A stretch of DNA of 64,000 nt from Sycobia sp. Sy_11 (GCA_018907035.1 JACCIC010000138.1:1205001-1269000); one strand, 5' to 3'. Positions 12,861 through 23,867 are shown, counted from the first letter of the stretch. Numbers and translations are program-made. The notes: a model not told the origin generated them from the sequence alone.

Positions 12861-14174
12861 GGAAATTGAAATTTGAACTACGCTAAATTAACTATATCAT
12901 TTAGAAAATCTTGATTATTTATATTATTTATAAATTTGAAACTCTTATAGACTTATTTATAATAAAGTTATATAGACTAGAGTTATACAGTTATATAGAC
13001 TTATTTATTGTAGAATTCAATGTTCTTTAAAACAAAATTAATTTGTACAAAACAATCTTTTCAACGTATTCAAAATCCTCATTTTCATCAAAACTTTCAT
13101 CAATTTAATCTCTAAAGCGCAAATTTTAAAACCATTTACCGGCTTATTCGATGAAAAATATATTATAATGATAGTTTATAAGTTCGAGAGTTTTATAATA
13201 ATGGTTTATAAGTTACGCTCGGGATTAAACTCTTTAGAAAGGTATGTGATCAAGTATTCTAAACTTCAAAACAATATTGAGGTTAAAATAAATTGATGAA
13301 CTAGTATTAGGCCGGAAAATCGTTCTAATGTCGCGATTTTTAGGCGAATTTGATGAAAACAGATTTCCGGATACGACGAAAAAACGTTTTCGTACAAATT
13401 AATATTTAGTTTTAGTTAGTTTTAAAGAATTTGCACGTTTATGAATGAAACAAAGCCGCTTTTGCCACTGATAGGGGTAATGCGACGTGCCACACGTGTG
13501 CAAGTCAACATATTCGCTGATACTTATCCTTAATCACGCTAAATATTCGCAACAACTTTCCTACTATACGTTCTATGCTCTGATATATGAACGCTTCGAA
13601 TGCCCCCCGCCCGCGACCACAGTCTCACATTTATAAATCCGCGAATTAAATCCGCGATCGCGTTTAATCGAGCGACGAGAAGAAAATACGATGGGATCGG
13701 ACGGAAATTAAAACGGCGTCGATCATTCGCCGCTGAATCTTCGATATCGGTCCCGATCGCGAGAAGTCTCGCCGAAGACCCGCTCTCCGCGTGTCGTTCT
13801 GAGACGGGCGGCGCATAAAAATGCAATTCAACAGCGTAGTCCGCGTAGGACGGGAGCCGCTGAAAAATTCAAATCCGACACAGGTCAACGCGTCTGTCGA
13901 GCGAATGATTTTTCCAGCGTCGGCCCCCCCACCCCCACCTCCCCGGTCCCGGAGACGCGATACCCGCCGATTAATTTATCAAGTCAGCGCCTCCCGCGGA
14001 TTAAAAAAAAAAAAAAACTCCTCGTCAATTCGTAACGAGCTCGGTGCGATTCCGAATTAATTCGGATTCGGCGTCCACTGAACAATTCCGTCCTCGATCG
14101 CTGGTTATTATTATCGATTCTGTCGTTGGTTCGTACGTTGGTTTCGTCACGGGGCGGCGAACGACGATTGTAAA

Positions 14175-14891
14175 TTTTTTTTTTTTTTAATTATGCTTTA
14201 TTTGAAGCCTACTTAAGGCTTATTAAACAGTACGTAGTATTTACAAGTGCAAAATTGTTTACAGTGAATATTCTTAAATTATATATTAGGAGTAGCGCCG
14301 CAGGTTCTTATTAATAATCTGGACATTTTAAATATGTAGATTGCATTTTTCAAAGAAGGAACATATACATAGGCATGCTTTTATATGTGGTTTATAAACA
14401 ATTGTGTCAATGTTCAGTGGGAGATTGAAGTTTATTTTCTTTAGGATTCGAATAAGCTGTTGTCTCTCAGTGTCGTAGAATTTGCACTGCCAAACGACAT
14501 GGTTTAGGTCTTCATTTTCAAAGCCGCATTTACATTTGGGATCTCTCGTTATGTTTACACGTGAGAGAGAAGCGCCTAGATTATAATGGTTTGATCTCAT
14601 TCGATTCACTGTGACTATAAATATTCTTTTAAAATTTTTATTCGCCTACCAGGGGGTTTTCTTATTGTCATGGAGGAATGAGAGGAAGTAATTTATCCCT
14701 TTCCATTTTCCATCTTCCTCTATTGTTTTTAGTGATTGTTTTATAGCTTCATTTTTACATTGTTCATAGAAGTCAGTATATGGCACTTCTGCGATATCTA
14801 AAGTTTCGGATTTTGTGACTTTTTTTCGCAATATTATCAACTATCTCATTCCCAACAATTCCTTTGCGAGAGGGGATCCGGTAAAATTCAA
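14175..14891 (-). mobile_element. 5'-truncated, broken LINE (non-LTR retrotransposon) 3' end
   Basis: Read on the minus strand, this fragment begins inside the RNase H domain of a LINE polyprotein (KGIVGNEIVDNIAK, about 14863-14822). It continues into the C-terminal region (NRMRSNHYNLGASLS) and a zinc-knuckle-like CKCGFENEDLNHVVWQC, and stops at 14328. A 3' untranslated part of about 150 bp and an A-tail (T-run 14175-14188 on the + strand) follow. The copy is dead: it has lost its 5' end, it has a frame change in an A-run near 14825, and an in-frame TAG follows KTPW near 14645. A 13-bp target-site duplication flanks it, ACGATTGTAAATT at 14164-14176 and ACGATTGCAAATT at 14892-14904, with one mismatch. 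RNase H plus this C-terminal motif fits the I/R1/Jockey-like LINE groups. The exact family is not determined. Confidence 0.88.
14328..14863 (-). pseudogene. Remnant of LINE ORF2 C-terminus (RNase H end and CCHC-like motif)
   Basis: This is the coding relic inside the LINE fragment. The segments are RNase H end, linker, conserved RMRSNHYNLG block, Cys/His motif and about 45 further residues to the stop at 14328. One frame change (A-run near 14825) and one premature amber codon (near 14645) break it, so no full product is expected. The element encoded reverse transcriptase upstream, which is missing here because of 5' truncation. Confidence 0.85.
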
Positions 14892-17294
14892 ACGATTGCA
14901 AATTATCGAGGCGGCTCTCGTTTCACCGCCGGGGAACAGTTGGAAAATTTCGCGGATTCGGCGACGAGCCGAGCGGATCGTATCGAGTATTTGCACGATG
15001 CGTCGGTGGATTTTTGAGTTCGGTGAACACAGCGAGGAAGTCCACGACCGTGAAGCTGGATTTCGTGCAGGCAGTGGTTAGAACACCACGCAAGACAACT
15101 AAATCTAAACCATCGTCCCTTTCTATTTAGCGACGCGACGCTCACGACTGCCCGTTTAGCGAACGCTGGCGAAAAAAAGCATTCGTCCACTCGATTGTTC
15201 GACGAGGATTCTATTAAATTATATTTTTTTCACGAGTATTTCCTTTATCAATTACTTTTTACGAGAACTCACCACGACGATTATAAATACAAGAATTAGG
15301 GACAAATTAATAATCATCGTTTAGCGCAACGATTCGACCTAGCTGGATGAAATTTTTTCATCGAAGACGAGAAGTAAATAAGTGGGTCATCGTTGATGAG
15401 CGAGATTTAACGAGGCATTAATTTTAATGCAACAACATCGTTACTTTCAGAGCTTTTACCTGATTGCACGATACTGTGTAATATATATTTTTAAATTATA
15501 CCTATGAAGGTTTGCATGCAAAATTTTGTTGTTTTACAATTTTTTTGCCGGCTTATGAATAATATGAGAAAGATGAAATATCCTTTAATTTCACATGGAT
15601 ATTCATCCTCAGATTCAATGTATCATTTATTTGATACAGTTTTAAAGGGACGCTTATTTATTTTGAAGAGAGAAGGTTGTCGATTAAAAATTTTATCTTT
15701 GAGAGTAATTTTACGATATTCGATGGTTCACTGTTTTCGATCGACGTACGATGCCGCCTCATTCACCGGATTATAATAACGACTACTGCTTAACGTTTAA
15801 AGTCGACTATCTATCGGTTTCCATTTGGCCAGCATTCACAAATTGACCTAATTTGAAAGTCTAAAAAAAAAAAAAAAAAAATCCAATTTGTTTAATATCG
15901 TATTCCCCAGTTGCCGACCACTGCTCGCTGGACACTTCGTGAAAATTTAAATAAGAATTATGTGTGCGTGTGTTAAAAGCGCCGGCGATTTTAATCGGAC
16001 GTTTCGAAATACATGGGCAAAGACAGGCGTGGCATCGCGTCATCAGCGTCGCGCGAATCATTGCGCAAGAACGAAAGGAAGCAAACCAATCATCGGCTCT
16101 TCGCATATAATTTGTATATCGTGTGTAATTTTTTTTTTCTATTTGCTTTAACGTATGCATGAAAAAGGGAAGAACTGAATCTGTCAGGAACATCCGACGA
16201 TTTAGTATCAATTTTTGTTTAATAAAAATACATTTATCGTCATTCCGTTATCATTTCACTCTCAATGTCATTTACTGTGTATCCTGATTTATAAACGTTA
16301 GTCTACCTTCCATTACTTTCAGTACGAATTGTGTGTTCCTTGTTTCCATATAGGATTTGCGTTCGGCATATTTTTCCCTTGTTTCGACCAGTCTCGGTGA
16401 CTAAATAGCCGTTGTCACACGTGTATAAGTTGATAAAAGCGAGTGTGTAAAAGTTAAGTCGGCAACGAACTCGCTGCTCGGTCGTGTCACGCTTTTTGGC
16501 CGTCCATTTTCTCACCATTATGTAAAATTTTTTCATCTAATCGGGCACGCTGGACGCTGAACAGTACGTAAAATCGAGTTTTCGGCACTCTTCGATGAAA
16601 TACAATACGAGCGTAACAAGCCGTAGTGAAACAATTCTTTTATTAGAAATCGACTCTGTGATCGAATCATATTCATATTCATATAATATTTATTTCATCC
16701 CATATTTTATTCAATCATATATCATATTTATTTCATCGTGTCAGTGAATCACATTTAATCATGCTGATATAGTAAGCCTCCGATCGAATTGAATCATTTC
16801 ATATATGCCTTTGCGAAATAGTCCAAAATTGACCGAATACGTGGATTTTTTTATTTCACCTCTCGTAATCTAGAAAAGCAGTAAACTCTACGCGTCCGTG
16901 ACAGCATAATATTGCTATTGTCTTAGCAAGCTGCATAAAATGACGTGAAAAAAAAAACAACAGGCATTTATTTTATCATCGAAAATCCAGAGAACGAAGT
17001 CGGCGATTTTAGGAAGTAAAGAGGACTGTACTGCCGTTTACACTTATATAACCAGCGGTCCCGAAGGACGGAAATAATTCATTCGCGGATCCACGCTGGG
17101 GCGAAATATTTTTCGGCGGCTAAAAAAAGACTTCACGTACGTAATGAGGCTGTGTGTGCTCGATCTATAAAAAGGGGTAGGGGAGAGGGGGAGCGCATCG
17201 AGTGTTTATACAAGCAGCACGCGCGTTCCCTGGAATATCCGCCTTTCGCGAAACGCAGGAACAGAGGCGGGGTGGGGGGATGGAGGGAGGGAGG

Positions 17295-17350
<56 letters not shown>
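17295..17350. repeat. (GA)n microsatellite, interrupted
   Basis: Two GA blocks separated by an extra G near 17320. Confidence 0.94.
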
Positions 17351-17354
<4 letters not shown>

Positions 17355-17850
17355 GATCGCAAAGGCAAACATTATATTTATACGGCGTTGTATTTGGCGA
17401 AACGTCGTAATTTGTATAATAGGCGAATTGTAAACGACAGCTTAATTTTCATGCGCTGGAGTGGGAGGCACTTCTGTATCGGAAAATCGAAGCTCGCGGA
17501 GCTGTAGATTTGAGAGCTGCTCTACTATACACGAAATCTAATTGTATCCGGCATGAGTTGTGTATTATTTTTCGATTTTCGTTTTAGAAAAGTACGTTTC
17601 CAATTCCATCTTATATATATATGGAAGATTAAACACATTACGCACATTAATGCATATTAATGTGCCATTGTATTGGTCAACCGATCTGTATCAATTAGTC
17701 TGATATATTACGTATACGATTCTGTATCCTGAACCGAAATATATATTAAGCAGCATAACATACATATCATGTATAATTCATGAAACGCATTTCTTCGGGA
17801 TCGAGTGAATTGGTCGAAATATGGCCGAACCTCGTTTTCTTCGCCCACTC

Positions 17851-17853
<3 letters not shown>

Positions 17854-17902
<49 letters not shown>
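17854..17902. repeat. (AT)n microsatellite
   Basis: Pure 49-bp alternating run. A second one begins 84 bp further on. Confidence 0.97.
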
Positions 17903-17903
<1 letters not shown>

Positions 17904-17981
17904 TTGAAATATGCTCCCGAAAGTCGAGCAGTATTATAGTTGTCGAACACACGCCGCCCGCGACCTCGCGGCATTCATCGT

Positions 17982-17985
<4 letters not shown>

Positions 17986-18029
<44 letters not shown>
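17986..18029. repeat. (TA)n microsatellite
   Basis: Pure 44-bp run, paired with the array at 17854. The two could pair with each other as an extended cruciform. Confidence 0.97.
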
Positions 18030-18032
<3 letters not shown>

Positions 18033-18861
18033 CATACGAATGCGCATACGAGCAAAACCGCAAAAATAACAGAGGCGCGATCGTTAATATATATAATGGC
18101 GAAGTAATTACCGGGTAACTCCCCGTCCTCCTCCCACGGGCTCTTTTTCTCCTCTCGCGCTCGCGCTTATATATATATATATATATACATATTCAACGGC
18201 GGCAGACCGGCAGCGCGTATAGACATTTTCCTCCTTTTTGGCGAAAGTCGAAGGACGTGCCGCGCGGCGGCGCCATGCCGCGCAACGACAGCGACCGGCC
18301 GCGCAGGGGAACAAAAGGAGAGAAGAATGGCGAGTGGGGTGGGGTCGCGCGCGGAAAGGGATGGGAGAGGCAGGAAAAAGAGGGAAGCAATAAGAGACGT
18401 CGGTCGGTGCATAAGTAAAACCGCAGTGGAGGGAAAAAAAAAAACGGGAGGAATAACATAAGGAAAGGCCCGGCAGCGAAGACGAAGCGTTCGTGTCCTG
18501 TCCTAGAGCTGTTTGTCTCGCTCGCCCCCCCCCCCCAACCTCTCGCGCTCATTCGCTCTCTTCTGCCTGCCAGCAGCCCCTCGAAGAAGACGATCGGAGA
18601 GACAAAAAGCTCCTTGCTCCCTAAACCCCCCCTCCCGCTCTCTGCCTCTCTCTTTCTATCGCTCCCCTTTCCTCGCAACGCCACAGCGCTTCGCGCAGCT
18701 CCTCTCCGCAAAGTCCACCGGTAAAGCAATAAATTGCCGCTCTATCTCTCTCTCGCTCTTATATCGGAGAGGTCCGCAAAGCGTGCGCGCGCTCACCGAA
18801 GGGAAAGCGGTGCCTGTCAGCAATTGCCTCCCTCTTCTTCTCTTGCTCACTCCCTCTCTCC

Positions 18862-18866
<5 letters not shown>

Positions 18867-18892
<26 letters not shown>
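18867..18892. repeat. (CT)n microsatellite
   Basis: Pure CT run within a larger pyrimidine-rich tract. Confidence 0.9.
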
Positions 18893-18955
18893 CCCGCGCC
18901 CGGCGGCGGATCGCGGGAAGAAAAAAATGGCAGCTGCCGTTCCGTGGACGGCGCG

Positions 18956-18961
<6 letters not shown>

Positions 18962-19006
<45 letters not shown>
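18962..19006. repeat. (TA)n microsatellite
   Basis: Pure 45-bp run about 600 bp upstream of the presumed promoter region. Confidence 0.97.
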
Positions 19007-19012
<6 letters not shown>

Positions 19013-19076
19013 GAGTAAGCGCACCGAGTATAGAGACACCTGCCCCGCTTCTCTCTCACCCTCTCTATTTCTCTCC

Positions 19077-19080
<4 letters not shown>

Positions 19081-19109
<29 letters not shown>
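19081..19109. repeat. (CT)n microsatellite
   Basis: Pure CT run. Similar shorter runs recur at about 19354-19376, 19756-19777 and 19937-19958 across the presumed promoter and leader. Confidence 0.92.
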
Positions 19110-19112
<3 letters not shown>

Positions 19113-20310
19113 CGCGCGCCCACATATACCTACGCGTCCGAATCTTACGCGTATTACATATATAACTATGTATATGAGATCAGAGTCGGGCGAGCGCGCG
19201 CGCGAGCCTCCGCCAGTGCCGCGGCGGCAGAGGGGGGTGTGGCCCCTATACGTCGTCGCGGCACTGGTCGGCTTCGTGGGCGGGGCGAACCGCCCGTTCG
19301 CTCCGCCCCGCTTCTTTCGTCGCCCGCCGCCGATGCCTTCTCCCTTTCGCTCTCTTCTCTCTCTCTCTCTCTCTCCCCTCCCTCTCCATTCTTTAACGTC
19401 GCTGGCTCGCGCCCAGCGAGCTCCGCGACGAGCGCTCTCGTGGCGGGAGGGGAGGGAGGCGGGCGGGTGGGGGGTGGCGCCCCGCCGGGTGGGGGCCAGC
19501 AGGCAGGGCGGGCGCAAGAGCCGAGCCGCGAGGTGGCGGGCGAGCGACGACGACGACGACGAGCGACGGCGAGGCAGCGGCGGCGCGGTGGCGAGGGTCA
19601 GTCAGTCTGTCAGGCAACCGGTCTGTCGTTATACACACAAGCCAGGCGCGGCAGCAGCCGGCCGTGCGCGCGCGCGTACTCCCTTTTTCCCTGGCGTCTG
19701 CAGCGTCTCGCCCCGCGTGTTCTTTCTCTCTGCCTCTCCCTCCCTCTTTCCATTCTCTCTCTCTCTCTCTCTCTCTCACGCTCCTCTCTCCCTTCCTTTC
19801 TTACACCGTGCCACGCACTCGTGCACACATACACGCGCAGATTTGCGTATATACAAGCCTGTCCTCTCCTTCTTTCTCTCGTCCGTCCGCCCGTGCGATT
19901 TTTCAAATCGTCGGAGCAATCGTCGCCACCGCCTTCTCTCTCTCTCTCTCTCTCTCTCCCCCGATCTTTTTCTCTCCTTTTCTCTCTTCTCTCCTCCTCC
20001 TTTCTTCGGAGCTCACGGGCGCGCGACCGCGTCAGAGATAATACTCCGCCAGTGGATATCGCGCGAGCCGGCCAGACGCGCGACTCGCGAGTTTCTCGGA
20101 AACGCGCTGCCAGACGTCGACGACGACACCCCGGCGCCTCCATACCAACTACATCGTATACAGTGGTGTTAAATTGTTCGTTTTTTTTTCCTCCTCCGGT
20201 CTTTTACCGGCGGCCAACGACGGCGGGCCTCGGCGAGAAAGCCCGCCCGCTCGCCGCAGTGCCAACCGCATCGGGAAAATCGCGCCGGCGCAGCGTCGCT
20301 CGCGTCATCG

Positions 20311-20436
20311 ATGGGGAGAGTCGGGAAAAGTTCAGTGGCTCCTCCGCTCCTCTCGGTGATCGACGGCGGCGCGGTTAGGAAGTTGCGCGCGCGCGGCCCT
20401 CCGCGCCCTTCGGGAGCAGCGTCGCCATGCCAGTAG
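20311..20436 (+). CDS. Upstream ORF 1 in the T-box gene leader (41 codons)
   Basis: An ATG at 20311 opens a 41-codon frame ending at TAG 20434-20436. It is in the same phase as the main coding sequence but is closed well before it. Its start context is G at +4. If the leader covers it, it would be met by scanning ribosomes before the main start. The peptide shows no domain, so any role would be translational control. It is only a candidate. Confidence 0.3.
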   Translation: MGRVGKSSVAPPLLSVIDGGAVRKLRARGPPRPSGAASPCQ

Positions 20437-20681
20437 TGCGCGACGATCGCCGGGAAGCCTGGGCCGTTCCGCTGCGCGGTCCGTTAATCGCGTCCCTAAC
20501 CTCCCCCGAATCGGCGTACGCGCACGACTACGCAGGCGTGCGAGCCGGTTGGACTCGGGACACGGACCCGCGACGCCCGGTCGAGCCAGGACGCGGGATC
20601 ATCGACGCTCGACGACCTCGAGGTAACGAGACAGCGAGCCTGAGAGACCGACGGAGAGCGAGAGGCAGAGATAGAGAGTGA
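20427..20681 (+). CDS. Upstream ORF 2 in the T-box gene leader (84 codons)
   Basis: The ATG at 20427 has the context GTCGCC before it (G at -3) and overlaps the end of upstream ORF 1 in another frame. It ends 148 bases before the main ATG. The predicted peptide is Arg/Asp/Pro-rich with no domain. A regulatory uORF is the only role I would suggest, because a translated stable product is not supported. Confidence 0.3.
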   Translation: MPVVRDDRREAWAVPLRGPLIASLTSPESAYAHDYAGVRAGWTRDTDPRRPVEPGRGIIDARRPRGNETASLRDRRRARGRDRE

Positions 20682-20829
20682 CAGAGCGTGGGGGAGGGGG
20701 AGGAAGCGCCGCTGCGTGGGCGCCTCTCTCTCTCTCTAGCGAGCCCTCGGCCCCGCAGGCACGGCCCCCGGCCCCCTCGTCGGGGCTGGCACCAGAGAGC
20801 CCTCACCCCGGCGGCCACGCGGCGCTGTG

Positions 20830-21296
20830 ATGTTGCTGGAGTCGCGCGCCCTCGCCGGTAGGAAGCGCAACGGCCTGACCCTGTCCGCGTTCGGCGCTGG
20901 CTCACCGAGCGAGGAGGACGAGGAGGACTCGCTGTCCTCGTCGTCGTCGTCCCGGCTCCTGCTCGCCGGCAAGATGCAGGCGGCGGCCGAGGCCGCGGCG
21001 GCGGCTGCGGCCGCGGTGGCCGCCGCCGCCGCTGGCTCCAACAACAACAACAACAACAACAACAGCAACAGCAACAACAACAACAGCAGCAGCGGCAACA
21101 GCAACAATTCGACGACGGGGACGGCGACCGCGAGGAGCCCGATGAGGAGCCCCGGCGGCGACGAGCAGACGACCGACAGCTCGAGCCCCTCGCCCAACAG
21201 CAGCCTCCTCAACAATCTCAACAACAATTGCTCGAACTCGAATCGCCAGTGCGCCACGGACTTTAGCATCGCGGCTATCATGGCGAGGGACTCGAG

Positions 21297-21337
<41 letters not shown>

Positions 21338-21511
21338 AGCAGCAGCAACTGCTGCTGCAGCAGCAACAGGAGACGAGCGGCTTGCAGCCGCAGAGCCTGT
21401 ACAGGGAGCAGGGCCACCACCACCACCACCATCACCATCATCATCATCATCACAGGCATCAGAGGCACGCGAATAAGGAGGCCGTCGGCGGTGGAAAGCT
21501 CCATCAGCACG
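20830..21511 (+). CDS. H15/mid: T-box transcription factor, Tbx20/H15/midline family, exon 1
   Basis: This first coding exon has 227 codons plus one base. The ATG at 20830 is chosen because the GTG just before it is not a credible start and the frame is closed upstream. Its -3 base is G. Residues 2-12 are LLESRALAGRK. Next come an acidic/Ser stretch (EEDEEDSLSSSSSS, about 28-41), Ala runs (about 51-69), Asn runs from residue 71, and Ser/Asn-rich linker. The key motif is FSIAAIM at 145-151, an eh1-like motif. In Tbx20 proteins an FSIAAL-type motif sits at this N-terminal place, and eh1 motifs bind Groucho/TLE co-repressors. Then follow Gln 157-173, Leu 174-176, Gln 177-180 and His 196-208. The exon ends CACG|GTGAGT, a consensus donor in phase 1. 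The product should act in the nucleus as a DNA-binding repressor of patterning genes. Family assignment rests mainly on exon 2. Confidence 0.88.
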
Positions 21512-21979
21512 GTGAGTATTCGGCGGTCTGTGTGTCCCCGTGTGTGGGTGCGATCGCGCGTGTCTATCGATCTCGGAAATGGCGTGGAATAGTAAGTAAT
21601 AGTATACTCATCGGGTCCCGGCTATACGTGGATTTTTCTACTTGTCCGTGGAGCCTTAATTCCGCCCTGGTTAAGAAAATGAGTTTTGGGGGTATCGTTT
21701 TGCTGGCTGCTATTGTATCATAGCTTTGGATCGTTCTGAGATTAATAGGATGTTTACTGGCAAATCGGCCAATTTTTCACTATTTAATCTTCAGCAAGAT
21801 TTCAGTTTACATTGCATGACTAGTGGAAAATTCATTGATATGCTGGTGAAAGTCTTAACGATTCTCATAATGGGATAATTCTCACTTATTCGAATTTATA
21901 AACGGTACAAATAAATGCTCGATATAATCCATAAACTTAACGTAACATCTTGCGCTTCGTTTTGACTTCGTTCTGAAAA

Positions 21980-22830
21980 TTGTGAAAACTGACTCACTGT
22001 TAAAGTAAACCACGAATGAATATATCAATGATTACCCAGTGTATTATCTATGTGCATTGGATAAATGAGAATTATAATTTGATAATATCGAGACTCGTAT
22101 TATCGAGGACTAAATCGAGGACTCGATTTATATATTGCAAATAGTCTCGTTATCCGAATTGGCGAAAATTAGATCACTTTCCAGGAACGGTGAAGTTTTC
22201 ACCGGCAAATCAACAGATCCTCCGACTGTGTACAGAGCGTAAATCAAAATATTACGTATACAGTGCAATATTGTCTGATTTATTAGCGGAGATTTTACTG
22301 ATTTTTTTTTTGACAATGAAGCGATCTTCGAGTTAATTTTAAACCGTAATAGTATCTTAATCTACCTGTCAGTGAGTGACAGTTGCATTCATATAGAATG
22401 CTTGCTATTGCTGTACTATCCCAAGAACAATTGGTAATACTCATCGCACTGCGAATAGAACAGTGAAATTGTCACATACAAATCAGTGAATATTATACTA
22501 TATCTACAATGTAAATTCAATTGACAATGAGTAAGTAATAAACTTTTCATGGGTAATCAGTAAATATTTCACTGTTTGCTCATCAGTGTAATTTTTAAAG
22601 TTCGCCGACTGAACAGTAGAATAGTGACTGATTTATCAATGAGTACGTAAATCCAGCATCTCAGGATACGAGAGTTTCGATATTGTTGAATAATTATAGT
22701 CATTCTTACCCATCTCGGTGACTGTTGCACTATTTATCCAGTGAATATACAAGATCAATAGAATACACATTGGAATATTCATCGATGGACCAGTGACAAT
22801 TTCACTGTTTATTGGCAGTGAGGAGATTAT
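21980..22830. repeat. Degenerate CAGTG/CACTG-rich repetitive patch
   Basis: CAGTG or CAGTA recurs about ten times, with interspersed CACTG, for example near 22037, 22261, 22371, 22461, 22484, 22584 and 22790. Two sub-units are alike: TTCACTGTTTGCTCATCAGTG (about 22569) and TTCACTGTTTATTGGCAGTG (about 22804), each a small inverted repeat. No fixed period is evident. It may be a decayed minisatellite or transposon. Confidence 0.45.
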
Positions 22831-23165
22831 CACTAATCCATAGAGTACAAAGTACACGCTTCCTGAGGAGTTTAATCTTTTCACCCCTAGGTCATTCTAA
22901 CGTTTTCAACAGTAAACGTGAAACATACATTACATTAATTATCGTAGATAAAGCATATTTTCATTTATATGAATTAAACCATCAAGTTTATATATAGGAT
23001 CTGTAGCGCCTGTCCTTCTTTTTCATCACGCACGGTACATATTTTACAATAATAGAGCATTTACGTCAACGTACAGTACATATACGTTCATTCTTATTCT
23101 CCATCGCATACTCGAGCTTCCCTAAGAAGAGCGCGAAATTAATTTTATTTTTTCGTGTCGTGTCG

Positions 23166-23176
23166 TGTGTGTGTAT

Positions 23177-23265
<89 letters not shown>
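23166..23265. repeat. Compound (TG)n-(CTAT)n-(AT)n microsatellite
   Basis: A short TG run leads into about ten CTAT units (23181-23222) and then a 44-bp AT run. Confidence 0.96.
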
Positions 23266-23271
<6 letters not shown>

Positions 23272-23457
23272 GATGTAATGACCACCGTGTGAGTACACAG
23301 CCAACAGCCATTAACGTCCCGGCGGATATCAAGAAAGCGCCAGCGCCGCGGCGCGGCGGTTTACGACCGATTCGTATCTGCGGATATATAAGTCGACCGC
23401 GCGGGCGAGAAAAAAACAAGCCGAAAGAAAGAAATGTTTTCTAAGAGGGATAAAGAT

Positions 23458-23489
<32 letters not shown>

Positions 23490-23709
23490 CGAGAAGGAAG
23501 TAGAAACAGGTTAGAACGGGGGCGAGGGTGGGGGAGAAAGAGACTTTAAGTACGACCTGAGACGCGGGCGTGATTTACAAATGCGCCGCGCGCGCTTTCC
23601 CGGGCGCGGGGGAAGCGAGGCTGGAGGGGAGCAGCGTGAGGTTTCCGCGGTGTATCGAACGGCGAAGCGAGGGAAATTCTGGGGCCCGCGTCGAAGTCGA
23701 GCCGCGATG

Positions 23710-23732
23710 AAAAAAAAAAAAAAAAAAAAAAA
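23710..23732. repeat. Poly-A tract
   Basis: 23 consecutive A. I looked for a SINE or LINE body and a target duplication beside it and saw none. Confidence 0.9.
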
Positions 23733-23857
23733 CCAAGAAGGAAAAGCGAAAGACCGCACGTGCGCGCAAAAGCCAGGCGCTTAGACAGACGCGCGCGCTT
23801 TGCGCGAGAACGCTTTTGTCCTCGATAAATAATGATCTATGCAAGCACGTATATGTA

Positions 23858-23867
<10 letters not shown>

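Larger units (their letters stand above)
4405..14163. other. Gene-free upstream DNA, distal block 2
   Basis: No exon is supported. AT-rich stretches (about 6000-6370, 8540-10600, 12130-13440) alternate with CpG-rich stretches (about 5700-5950, 6950-8160, 10560-11700). Open frames in the GC-rich parts translate to Ser/Leu, Arg/Glu or Ile/Tyr dipeptide repeats, the signature of (CT)n, (GA)n and (TA)n rather than protein. Noteworthy inside are a hairpin-forming patch at 6398-6573 and a degenerate 39-bp tandem repeat at 12600-12860. Confidence 0.6.
14905..19589. other. Gene-free upstream DNA, proximal block
   Basis: I found no supported exon. 14905-17100 has ordinary composition, with short open frames that lack recognisable domains. 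From about 18100 the DNA becomes strongly GC- and CT-rich toward the T-box exon. Long open frames there (for example one starting at 19168) are low-complexity Ser/Leu/Arg/Pro translations and are not accepted as genes. Confidence 0.6.
19590..20829 (+). promoter_or_regulatory. Presumed promoter and 5' leader of the T-box gene
   Basis: This GC-rich, CpG-rich and pyrimidine-rich stretch lies directly upstream of the start codon. It contains a doubled arthropod-type initiator TCAGTCAGTC at 19598-19607, with no TATA box at the expected distance and no convincing downstream promoter element. Several CT runs read as GAGAG on the other strand, possible GAGA-factor sites. The transcription start cannot be fixed from sequence alone, and an additional non-coding upstream exon is possible. 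Two upstream ORFs lie in its 3' half. Confidence 0.35.

Noticed and set aside
19168..20378. Long overlapping open frames (334 and 379 codons) upstream of the T-box exon
   Set aside because: Translations are Ser/Leu/Arg/Pro low complexity caused by CT runs and high GC, with no domain or conserved stretch.
20827..20829. GTG just before the ATG as start codon
   Set aside because: Non-AUG starts are rare in animals, and a good ATG follows at once.
20902..21510. Long antisense open frames across exon 1, rich in Leu and Val
   Set aside because: They are the complement of the CAG, AAC and CAC codon runs of the real exon.
21512..21723. Open frame continuing from exon 1 into the intron
   Set aside because: A consensus donor at 21512 and the in-frame join to a T-box exon show the frame stops being coding there. 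Read-through residues have no similarity to T-box proteins.
23166..23265. CRISPR-like periodicity
   Set aside because: It is a plain tetranucleotide and dinucleotide microsatellite. No repeat-spacer structure exists anywhere in the window.
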